The position numbers were made by a program, and so were the translations under genes. From the NCBI RefSeq assembly GCF_900312815.1, contig NZ_OMPE01000009.1, forward strand, positions 1,302,001-1,366,000: a DNA stretch of 64,000 nt, read 5' to 3'. The stretch comes from Aquimarina sp. AU474 (GTDB lineage Bacteria; Bacteroidota; Bacteroidia; Flavobacteriales; Flavobacteriaceae). The notes under the pieces were generated by a model. The model ran no database searches. It had not been told where the DNA came from and worked only from the letters and a program-made list of their open reading frames with translations. The number at the start of each line of letters is the position of its first letter. The stretch's first letter is position 1. Below, one piece after another: positions 27,635 to 36,700 of this stretch.

Positions 27635-29362
27635 TTAAAGGATTTTGTTTTGTAGATGATCTTTTAAAGAAATATCCTCAGGGATATTCATTTTTTTCTT
27701 TAGTCTTTTTCTAGCCATTTTTACAGCATGAGTAGAAACACTTAGCATTTGAGCAGATTCTTTAATAGATAAATTAAGTTTCATTAAAAGACAATGTCTT
27801 ACATCATTGGTAGATAATTCAGGATAACTTGTGTGTATTTGTGCAGTAATACCAGGATACTGCGATTCAATTCTATCCTTTAAAATAGTAAGGTCTGAGG
27901 TGGAAGAAATAAATGTTTCAAGTCTTTTTTCGGCCTCTTTTAGTTCTTCGCGATTGTTATATTTTATAGCAGATGATAAGTTCTTTTTTATATAAGAGAG
28001 TTTAGAAAGACGATCATTTACAGATATCATAGTAGCCAAAAACTCTTCTTCTTTGTTTTGTAAATGATTTTCTAAAATCTTTTTTTCGTTTTCTTTTAAT
28101 AGCTCTATTTGGCGTGCGCTTCTGTGATATTTCTTATAAAGAAATATGGATAATAGAATAAATAACAGGCCAAACAAACCAACGGCCAAAGAAATGATGT
28201 ATAGCTCTTGTTTTTCGTTTTTGTAACTTAAAATATCGTTATCCTTTGTTAGCAATTCATTTTTATATTCTTCTTCGATTAGTTGTATCTTGCCCTCAGA
28301 TATTTTCGAGATATCTTCATTTCTTGTTCGATATAAACTATCTATTAGGGCACCGTATTTTTGATAATTTTCTGCTGATTTATCCCAAGATTGTATTCTT
28401 TTATAGATAGCGCCTAAATTCTTATAAGAAAAAGCAATATCCAAAGGGTCATCAGGGTTTTTAAGAATAGCATTTTCGAAATGAATGATTGCAAAATCTG
28501 GATTATCTAACGAGTTATATATTTTACCTAATACTAATTCATTAACAGCAATATAACCGCTAAATTCAGGTTTATCTGCTAGAATTTCTTTAGCCTTTAA
28601 AGCTTTTTCTAGGGCAACCTCATAATCACCTAAGCTTCTATATGCATCAGCTATAGATGTTAGGTTGTAGCTTATTTCTCCTGTTTGTTCTGTGTCTAGA
28701 ATACTCTCTAAATTGGCATTCCACCAGTTAATAGCTTTTCTGTATTCGCTTTTGTCAAAATAAGCTTTTGCCAAATTGCCATATAAATAATATTTTAAGT
28801 CTTCTTGAGCTATTACTGTAGAATCCTGCAATAACTCTTTTGAATAAGCTAGTACTTTATCTGGTTCACCAAGCTCTAAGTGACAATTTAAAATATTCAT
28901 TTTGGTAATCATCGCCATCTTTTTATCTCCTTTTTTGAGATTAATTTTATGGGCTTTGTGAAAATATTTTATGGCTTGGTAATGAAATTCTTGATTTGTA
29001 AGTATCGTACCTTTATTATTATAAATGTATGATAATACAAATTCAAGATCAGGATGTTTTTGTATAATTTTCTCTCCTTTTTCATAAACAATGTGCGCAC
29101 TATCGATCATAGAGTTGTGGGTGTAATAAATACCTAGATTAACTAATCCCTTTACTTCACCTCTAGGATAATTGGCCTTTTTTGATTTCTTGATCAATTC
29201 TTTTAGCATATCTCCATTGCCAATTAGGTCTTGATTGGCAATTTCATATAAACTGTCGATTTGTTTGATTTGAATTGTATTGTCTATAGCTTTTTGAGAG
29301 AAGGCAATATTGAAGTTATTGCATAACAAAAATGCTAGTGTGAGGTAGGTTAAATGTTTCAC
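27635..29362 (-). CDS. TPR protein with C-terminal LuxR-type helix-turn-helix
   Basis: 575 residues: a signal sequence or first membrane segment (LTYLTLAFLLCNNFNIAFSQ), about seven TPR units (residues 40-340), one membrane helix near 370-392 (LYIISLAVGLFGLLFILLSIFLY), a coiled coil, and a C-terminal helix-turn-helix (SIKESAQMLSVSTHAVKMAR at about 530-550). The layout is an envelope-sensing regulator with periplasmic TPRs and a cytoplasmic DNA-binding domain. It is divergent from the cellulase block and is the best candidate for its regulator, by position only. An 11-bp direct repeat lies about 85-105 bp upstream of its start. Confidence 0.83.
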   Translation of the reverse strand: MKHLTYLTLAFLLCNNFNIAFSQKAIDNTIQIKQIDSLYEIANQDLIGNGDMLKELIKKSKKANYPRGEVKGLVNLGIYYTHNSMIDSAHIVYEKGEKIIQKHPDLEFVLSYIYNNKGTILTNQEFHYQAIKYFHKAHKINLKKGDKKMAMITKMNILNCHLELGEPDKVLAYSKELLQDSTVIAQEDLKYYLYGNLAKAYFDKSEYRKAINWWNANLESILDTEQTGEISYNLTSIADAYRSLGDYEVALEKALKAKEILADKPEFSGYIAVNELVLGKIYNSLDNPDFAIIHFENAILKNPDDPLDIAFSYKNLGAIYKRIQSWDKSAENYQKYGALIDSLYRTRNEDISKISEGKIQLIEEEYKNELLTKDNDILSYKNEKQELYIISLAVGLFGLLFILLSIFLYKKYHRSARQIELLKENEKKILENHLQNKEEEFLATMISVNDRLSKLSYIKKNLSSAIKYNNREELKEAEKRLETFISSTSDLTILKDRIESQYPGITAQIHTSYPELSTNDVRHCLLMKLNLSIKESAQMLSVSTHAVKMARKRLKKKMNIPEDISLKDHLQNKIL

Positions 29363-29444
29363 TTTGGATGCTAGTTGGTTAATTGTAATTGTGTTTACAG
29401 CTCAAAATAAAAAATAGTACGCTGTATGTATTCCTTTTTTTAGC

Positions 29445-29466
29445 AATGTACCCCTAATGTACCCTT
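29445..29466. promoter_or_regulatory. Tandem 11-bp direct repeat, possible operator
   Basis: AATGTACCC occurs twice (29445-29453 and 29456-29464) at an exact 11-base period, so both copies lie on the same face of the helix. It stands in the divergent gap between the TPR/LuxR regulator and the polysaccharide-degradation genes. Confidence 0.5.
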
Positions 29467-29609
29467 GCCAAAATGAAAAACAGACGTTTTTTAGAGCGTA
29501 ACCTAATTTTGAAAACTAACGTAAAAAAACAAATGTTATTCTAATTAAATCAAACTAATATTAAAAACAACTTAAATCAAACTCACACTAATCTAACGCA
29601 AACTTAATC

Positions 29610-29720
29610 ATGAAAACAATACTACTATGGGAATCCTCAGCACTCATGCTTTTTAAAGCTAAATCACCTAATAATAGGGATTTCAATCCCTGTTTTTCTT
29701 GTATTAAACCTATATGCTAA
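29610..29720 (+). pseudogene. Short leader-like ORF, possible remnant of a lost gene
   Basis: A 36-codon frame beginning MKTILLWESSALMLFKAKSP and ending TAA. The upstream context (AT-rich run ending AACTTAATC before ATG) resembles that before the GH9-GH48 gene (AACATTAATC before ATG). It contains a small hairpin AGGGAT-TTCA-ATCCCT followed by GTTTTTC near 29678-29700. It may be the 5' stub of a deleted secreted enzyme, or a leader peptide with an attenuator-like hairpin. The whole 29363-29837 gap holds no other gene that I can support. Confidence 0.3.
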
Positions 29721-29837
29721 ACAAGTGTACAAGAAATTAATAATATAAAATGAATTATAGATATATGCGTATTGTCTAAGTTTTTTAGATGGTGTAGCTG
29801 TTTTTGTAATTTTTTAAAACACACAAAATCACTCAAT

Positions 29838-30053
29838 ATGAACTGCTTGAAATATTTATTTTCGATACTATTTTTTTGTATCGCAATTACACATGTAAAA
29901 TCACAAACTCCAACCCCACCTAATGGTAAAAAATGGGCTAAAGTAAATGAACTATCTGATGAATTTAACGGAAATTCTCTTGATGGAAATAAATGGGTAA
30001 AATCCAGTCGAGATTGGATTGGTCGCCCTCCCAGACTTTTTAAGGAGAATTAG
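29838..30053 (+). pseudogene. Truncated GH16 (beta-agarase-like) N terminus
   Basis: 71 residues remain: a signal peptide (MNCLKYLFSILFFCIAITHVKSQ) and then PPNGKKWAKVNELSDEFNGN, LDGNKWVK and DWIGRPPRLFKEN. This is the typical opening of GH16 agarase-type enzymes, where W-x-GRPP-x-F lies just before the first sandwich strands. A stop follows at 30051 and the catalytic core (ExDxxE) is absent. The downstream bases to about 30120 encode only short frames with no GH16 similarity that I can see. It is a deletion relic rather than a frameshift of an otherwise complete gene. Confidence 0.65.
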
Positions 30054-30249
30054 TATCAAAGGTAGTAACAAAAAGATATATCCTTTTATCAAAAACTTAG
30101 CGACCCTGAGATACAAGAGCTACCTCTTGCCTAATTTTTAATTGGTTGTCTAATCTAACGAATTCTAAAAAAATATACTCGATTTATAGAACTAAAAAAA
30201 AGTTCTAGAATATTACAATTATTTTAATTTTAAACTAACTGAAACGATC

Positions 30250-33200
30250 ATGAAAACTTTTAAAACCCTTTTCCAAAGAGGAATAATGATGTTTTTATTC
30301 CTCATTGTATCTTCTTTGTATGCGAAAAACATTTATGTCGCCAAAAATGGGAATGATAATAATCTTGGGACACAATCACAACCCTACAAAACGATAGCAA
30401 AGGCTTCTTCGGTGGCACAACCCGGAGATGTTATTATTATTAGTAAGGGAACTTATGAAGAAACGGTCAAACCAGCTAGGTCTGGTCAGGCTGGTTTACC
30501 CATTACCTATACCTCAAAAGATGGTGAAAAAGTAATTATCTCGGCGATGCAAGCTTTAAGTGGCTGGCAAAGAGATAATGGAGCCATCTATAAGGTAAAA
30601 GTAAATTGGGATTTAGGACAAGAAAATTTTGTAATGAACGGAAATACAGCAATGGACTTAGCTAGATGGCCTAATAATTCTGATGGTGAACCGTTTACGC
30701 TAAACTCTTTGAGGAACGATGGAGGAAGTGGCTCTAATGTAGTAAACAATGCTTATTTAACATCATCACAAATACCAGGTATAAATTGGACTGGTGGTTC
30801 TGTCTTTTTTTATGGAGATAAACCAGGATCAGGCTGGATCGCTTGGAAAGCTTTTATCACTAGTAGTGCTGGAGGAAGAGTAAATTTCAATTTGGATAAA
30901 AACCCTACTTGGATACGTACTTTTCATGCTCCGGCCGATAAAGGGGATTTTTATCTGGAAGGAGTTAAAGGAGCGTTGGATTATCAAAATGAATGGTGGT
31001 TTAATGCACAAACTAAAGAGTTATTTGTGCAAATTCCTGGCGGCGGTGCACCAGCTAATGGATTAGTACAAATGAGAAGGAGAAAAATAGCAATCGACCT
31101 TAATGGTCGAAGTCATATTGAAATTCGAAACTTGGCTGTATTTGGAGGCGCTATAGAATTAAAGACAAATTCTAATAATAATAAACTATATGGAGTTTCT
31201 TCTTTCTACGGAAACCATACACAAGGAGTTTTCAGAGGTTTTAATGCGGGTAAACCGAGTGTCGAGGTAAATGGAACAAGAAATATTATCGAACAGTGTG
31301 AGATTGGTTTTAGTGCTGCAACAGGGCTGCGCCTTGGGGGGAAATTTAACGAATTACGAAATAGTTACATTCATGATTTTAATTATCTGGGGTCCTATGA
31401 TGCTCCATTAGTAGCTAGAGGAGGAACAGATAATAAGATTATTGGCAACACGATTTTTAATGGAGGTAGAGATGGTATTAATTTTAATGGAAACCGTTGT
31501 GAAGTAGCTTATAACGATGTGTATAAAAGTAATTTAATAGCAGATGATTGTGCTACATTTTATACGGTAGGAGGGCCTCAGAATACCGAAATACATCACA
31601 ATTGGTTTCATGATACAGCCTCAAGAGGTTCTAAGAGAAAAGCAGCGGGTATATACCTAGATAATGATGCTGAAGCATTTTCAGTACACCATAATGTAGT
31701 GTGGAATGTAGAATGGACTGGAGTTCAAATTAATTGGAATGGTAAAGACATCGATATCTTTAATAATACTTTGGTAAAGACAGAAGGTGGAGCAATGGGA
31801 GCTTGGCATAAAGAAGGAACAGCTTTTTCGAATGTTAAGGTTTGGAACAATATTGCAGATGTTAGAACAGAAGATGACCCTTCTACACAGGAAGATGAAG
31901 GTACTTTCGAAAGAGATGCGGATAAACAAAATAATGTAATTACTCAATCAGGATATACTAATTATAACGGAAATAAATTTACACTAAAATCTAATTCTCC
32001 TGCTGTAAACGCTGGTAGAAGAATATCAGGTATAACTGATGGTTTTATTGGATCAGCACCAGATGCAGGTGCTTATGAATTCGGAGGAGAAAATTGGGTT
32101 CCTGGAATTAAATGGAACCCTGTTTTAGGTCCTACAGGTAATGGTTGTTATGGATTACCTGGCGAGAATTGTAATGATACCACTATTCCTGATGAGATAG
32201 CATTTGTAAATGCAACAACTACAGTGCCATCGCAAACCACATATGACTTTGAAGTAAAATATAGCGCAAAGATTAAAAGAGAGATTGTGGTAGAGTTCTG
32301 GTCTTCCACCAATTGGTTGGGACAAAAGAACGTAGAAGTAGAAGCTGGCACAAGAACCGTAAATGTTACAGTTGATTTGCCTACAGCTCCTACTCCTGGC
32401 ACAGGTTATGTTTACAAAGCACATATCCGCCCAGTAAATACTTCTTGGCAAGATGCATTAAATCGAGATCAAGTTAATAATGTAGTAGTAGAAGACGTAG
32501 TTGTTTTTGAAGACAAGATAGCCTTCAAAGATGCACTAACTACAATTAATCCATCAAATTCTTATGTTTTTAATATGCAATATTCTGCAGCTACCGATCG
32601 AGAAATTGTAGTAAGTTTCTGGAAAAACAATAATTGGGTAGCCAGTAAAGTAGAGCGCGTATCTAAAGGAACAGGTGCTAAATCGATAACAATTAATTTA
32701 CCATCTTCTACTACTCCTGGAAATAATTATTCCTATAAATCTCATATCCGCCCGGTTGGAACCAGTTGGCAACAAGCTTTGGATAATGATCAGATCAATA
32801 ATGTATCTGTAGTTTCACTTAACCCACAGTTAATTGCAGATGGAGATTATTTTATCACTGCTATCGAGAATAGCCAAAGATTATTGGCTAGAGGTTTAGA
32901 AAATCATAGCGCTAGAATGCACGCTCCAGCAAATTATGATGATCAAAAATGGGTGTTTACGCACTTGGGCGATAACGTTTATGATATTAAAAACATAGGA
33001 ACAAATCGCTATTTAGAAGTACCCTATGCTCGTTGTGGTAATGGAGAGAATGTAAGTACTTGGTCTGATGCCCGTGATAATCATAAAAAATGGAAAGTGA
33101 TGGGTAACGGAAGTGGATCGTATTCATTAAAACCTATGCATTGCCTAGAAAGCGCATTGGATCGAGCAGACGGAAATGTAAATGCAAATGTTCAAATCTG

Positions 33201-33498
33201 GGATTTTATTGAAACGAATACAAATCAGAAATGGAAGATCCTTGGTGTAGATAAAAACAAATTAAATAATCAAAGTGATCGTATTTCTGGACTTTTTCCA
33301 AACCCAACACAGGATATTGTAACGATTGTAGGTCAATATACTGGCGAAGAGATTATCATCTATAATTTATTGGGAAAAATAGTAAAATCTATTACAGCTA
33401 AATCTGCTAAGGAAGAAATTTTTGTATCTGATTTAGAAGCAGGAGTGTATATAGTTTCTATTGGAAGTACGTCTAAACTGCAATTAATCAAAGAATAA
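30250..33498 (+). CDS. Secreted parallel beta-helix protein with ricin-type lectin domain and T9SS tail
   Basis: 1082 residues. The signal peptide ends near SSLYAK. A parallel beta-helix domain runs from about 27 to 615: it opens IYVAKNGNDNNLGTQSQPYKT and AQPGDVIIISKGTYEE (DUF1565-like) and continues with NEIHHN/NNKLYG-type repeats such as EIHHNWFHDTASRG. Two tandem modules of about 95 residues follow (IAFVNATTT to VNNVVV, and IAFKDALTT to INNVSV). A ricin-type beta-trefoil with QxW-like repeats (NYDDQKWVF, DNHKKWKV, TNQKWKIL) spans about 855-1000, and a T9SS sorting domain (SGLFPNPTQDIVTIVGQ) ends the protein. It may be a polysaccharide lyase or other helix-fold enzyme; the substrate is unknown. 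It is placed directly before the cellulase genes. Confidence 0.82.
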   Translation: MKTFKTLFQRGIMMFLFLIVSSLYAKNIYVAKNGNDNNLGTQSQPYKTIAKASSVAQPGDVIIISKGTYEETVKPARSGQAGLPITYTSKDGEKVIISAMQALSGWQRDNGAIYKVKVNWDLGQENFVMNGNTAMDLARWPNNSDGEPFTLNSLRNDGGSGSNVVNNAYLTSSQIPGINWTGGSVFFYGDKPGSGWIAWKAFITSSAGGRVNFNLDKNPTWIRTFHAPADKGDFYLEGVKGALDYQNEWWFNAQTKELFVQIPGGGAPANGLVQMRRRKIAIDLNGRSHIEIRNLAVFGGAIELKTNSNNNKLYGVSSFYGNHTQGVFRGFNAGKPSVEVNGTRNIIEQCEIGFSAATGLRLGGKFNELRNSYIHDFNYLGSYDAPLVARGGTDNKIIGNTIFNGGRDGINFNGNRCEVAYNDVYKSNLIADDCATFYTVGGPQNTEIHHNWFHDTASRGSKRKAAGIYLDNDAEAFSVHHNVVWNVEWTGVQINWNGKDIDIFNNTLVKTEGGAMGAWHKEGTAFSNVKVWNNIADVRTEDDPSTQEDEGTFERDADKQNNVITQSGYTNYNGNKFTLKSNSPAVNAGRRISGITDGFIGSAPDAGAYEFGGENWVPGIKWNPVLGPTGNGCYGLPGENCNDTTIPDEIAFVNATTTVPSQTTYDFEVKYSAKIKREIVVEFWSSTNWLGQKNVEVEAGTRTVNVTVDLPTAPTPGTGYVYKAHIRPVNTSWQDALNRDQVNNVVVEDVVVFEDKIAFKDALTTINPSNSYVFNMQYSAATDREIVVSFWKNNNWVASKVERVSKGTGAKSITINLPSSTTPGNNYSYKSHIRPVGTSWQQALDNDQINNVSVVSLNPQLIADGDYFITAIENSQRLLARGLENHSARMHAPANYDDQKWVFTHLGDNVYDIKNIGTNRYLEVPYARCGNGENVSTWSDARDNHKKWKVMGNGSGSYSLKPMHCLESALDRADGNVNANVQIWDFIETNTNQKWKILGVDKNKLNNQSDRISGLFPNPTQDIVTIVGQYTGEEIIIYNLLGKIVKSITAKSAKEEIFVSDLEAGVYIVSIGSTSKLQLIKE

Positions 33499-33631
33499 TT
33501 AACAACCGAAAATCAAAAAAATATAAAGGTTAAATCGTATAAAGTTTACGGTAAAACATTGTCTATAAGTTATTGATTTATAACTCTTTATAAACAGAAG
33601 GGTTGCGTTTAGAATTTACGTCTTTATGCAG

Positions 33632-33660
33632 ATAATGAATACCTAATTTAAATTCATTAT
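33632..33660. repeat. Inverted repeat before the GH9-GH48 gene
   Basis: ATAATGAAT (33632-33640) and its complement (33652-33660) are separated by 11 bases, about 100 bp before the start codon. There is no T-run, so an operator or mRNA hairpin is more likely than a terminator. Confidence 0.35.
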
Positions 33661-33762
33661 ATCAAAAACAAAATCATCAACCCCTGAAGATTTAGCTTTT
33701 TGAAATGGAGCTTAGTTTTATTAACGACAACCAAAAATACAAACTTAACACTAACATTAATC

Positions 33763-36700
33763 ATGAAAAAATTTAACAAGTCATGCTTGGTTTTGTTACT
33801 GTATTTTTTTTACAGTACACTAACGGCACAATTCAATTATGGGGAAGCACTTCAAAAGTCGCTTTTCTTTTATGAAGTTCAACAATCTGGAGAGTTACCA
33901 GATTGGAATAGAGTATCCTGGCGAGGAAATTCTACCACTAATGATGGATCTGATGTAGGATTAGATCTTAACGGGGGTTGGTTCGATGCAGGGGATCACG
34001 TTAAATTCAATTTTCCAATGGCCTTTAGTGTCACAGCTTTAGCTTGGGGAGGAATAGAATATGAAGATGCCTATAGAAATAGCGGTCAGTTGGATATTCT
34101 TAAAAGAAACTTACGTTTCGTAACTGACTATTTTTTAAAATGTCATACTGCACCTAATGAATTATGGGGGCAAGTAGGTAATGGAGGAATTGATCACTCT
34201 TGGTGGGGATCACCAGAAGTTTATCCTCAACCTAGACCTTCATATAAAATCGATGAGGCTAATCCTGGATCTGATCTTGCAGCAGAAACTGCAGCGGCAA
34301 TGGCTGCAGTAAGTATTTTATTAAAAGACGATGATCCGGTTTATAGTGCGACATTAATAACACATGCAAAGCAATTATACAATTTTGCAGACACATTTAG
34401 AGATGAATATTCAAACTCTATTACTGATGCTGCGGGTTTTTACCGATCTTTTAATAGTTATAAAGATGAGATTGTTTGGGGTGCAATATGGTTATATAGA
34501 GCAACTAATGACCCTCAATATTTAACCAAGGCCGAAGCTGAATATGATAATATGCAGCGCGAGGGACAAAGTGCTACTGCAAAATATAAAGAAGCATTCT
34601 CTTGGGATGATAAAGCTTATGGAGCCTATGTTTTGCTGGCTCAAATCACAGGAAAAGATAAGTATAAGCAAGATGCCGAACGTAATTTGGATTATTTTAC
34701 TATAGGAGTAAATGGTGAGGTAGTACCAAAAACTCCAGGAGGCCTACCGCACTTACGCCCTTGGGGAACAATACGATATGCTTCAAATCAATCCTTATTG
34801 GCCTTGATTTATGCAGATAAAGTAACTTCTGACCCTGTTAAACAAGCAAGATATACTGGTTTTGCCAAAAATATGGTGGATTATGCATTAGGTGACAATC
34901 CTATTAATAGAAGCTTTATGAATGGTTTTGGTAATAATCCAGCCAATGATCCGCACCACAGAGGTAATAGTGGTAACTGGACTAATAGTGATAGTGGACC
35001 TCCGGTTGATGCTAGTCATATTTTATACGGAGCCGTAGTAGGAGGCCCTAAAGAACCTAATAGTGATGCATTTGAAGATGATAGAGGAGAGTTTATCGCC
35101 AATGAAGTAGCTTGTGACTACAATGCTTGTATTACTGGCGTATTAGCAAGAATGCAAGGAGAATTTGGAGGAACTCCATTACCTAATTTCCCTGTGCCAG
35201 AAGTGCCTAGCAGGGCTGAAATTCGTTCATTTTCAAAATTTAATAGTAATAACAATTTTGGAACAACCATTAGTATCAATGTTCAAAACAGATCTGCATG
35301 GCCTGCAAGAGCAACAGATAAGTTAAGTTATAGATATTATTTTGACATTGCCGAAGGTATTGCTGCGGGAAAAACAATTGCGGATTATGATGTACAATTA
35401 AACAATATTGGTGGTACTGCTAAAATGGCCGTAAAACCTTTAGGAGGAAGTGTGTATTATGCAGAAATTACAGACCTCCCGTCTATTGCACCTACTGGAG
35501 ACCCTGCATTTAGAACCGAGACTCAAATTAATATCAGAGTTCAAAATGGTACTCCATATGATACAGCTAATGATTGGTCTGCTCAAGGATTAGGAGGAAC
35601 GGCCTTAGAAAGTATTAATATTCCGGTGTATGATAATGGGGTGTTAGTATTTGGTAATGAACCTGGTGGCGGTAATATACCTACTGCTTCATTTACAGCT
35701 ACGCCAGAATCTGGTTTGGCACCTTTAGAAGTGTCTTTTAATGCATCTGCATCTTCTGATCCTAATGGAGATGTATTATCGTATAACTGGAATTTCGGAA
35801 ATAGTGAAACCTCTTCTTTGGTTGATCCACAAACTACTTACTCTGAAGCAGGTTCTTATTTGGTAACGCTAACCGTAACTGATGGACAAAATACCTCTTC
35901 TGAAGTAAGTACAACAATAACGGTAACCGATGGTAGTCCTATTGCTTCATTTACCGCTACTCCAGAATCTGGTTTGGCACCTTTAGAGGTATCTTTTGAT
36001 GCTTCGGGGTCATCTGATCCTACAGGAGGAAACTTAACCTATAACTGGGATTTAGGTGGTGGAGATACGTCTACAACAATCACAACTTCTAAAACGTATA
36101 CAGAGATAGGACAGGTAACCGTAACACTAACGGTTACTAATCAAAGTGGTAAAACCGATTCTGTAACCAAGGTAATTAACGTAACCGATGGAAATATAGG
36201 AGATTGTTCTTTTGGTACACCGATAGCAACATCGTTACCATCAATAAATTCGGCTTTTGAGAACATATATGTACTTGGCAATGGAGGTCCAAATTTGAAC
36301 AACGTCGCTAATTTTACAATTAATTGGGATGGTGATAATAACGGATTGTATCAATTTTCTATGAATACTAGCGATGGCAATCCAAGTTATTGGAATGATT
36401 TTTTATCAAAAATCACTCAAAATTTTAATACCTCACAACCTGAGTTAACATTATCAAATACAGGATTTACTGGACTAGACGGAAGTTATTGGGTTACTAT
36501 TGATGGGGGTAATTTTGTAATGGTTTCCAAAACTGGAGGCTTTACTATCTATTTTAGTACTTCTGGAACAGCTCCTCAATGCGGTGAAGATAGCCCACAG
36601 GTTAATGGTGGAACGATCTCAGGAGGACCATTTGCTTTTGATGTAGGAGATGGTGTTGCAGATAATGTTTCGGGTGTAACATTGGTGGGTAATATAGGTG

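Noticed and set aside
29772..29837. A longer start for the GH16 relic
   Set aside because: The extra residues hide the signal peptide; the Met at 29838 begins a normal one.
33700..33762. Earlier ATG for the GH9-GH48 protein
   Set aside because: The signal peptide starts at 33763, preceded by an AT-rich leader like that before neighbouring genes.
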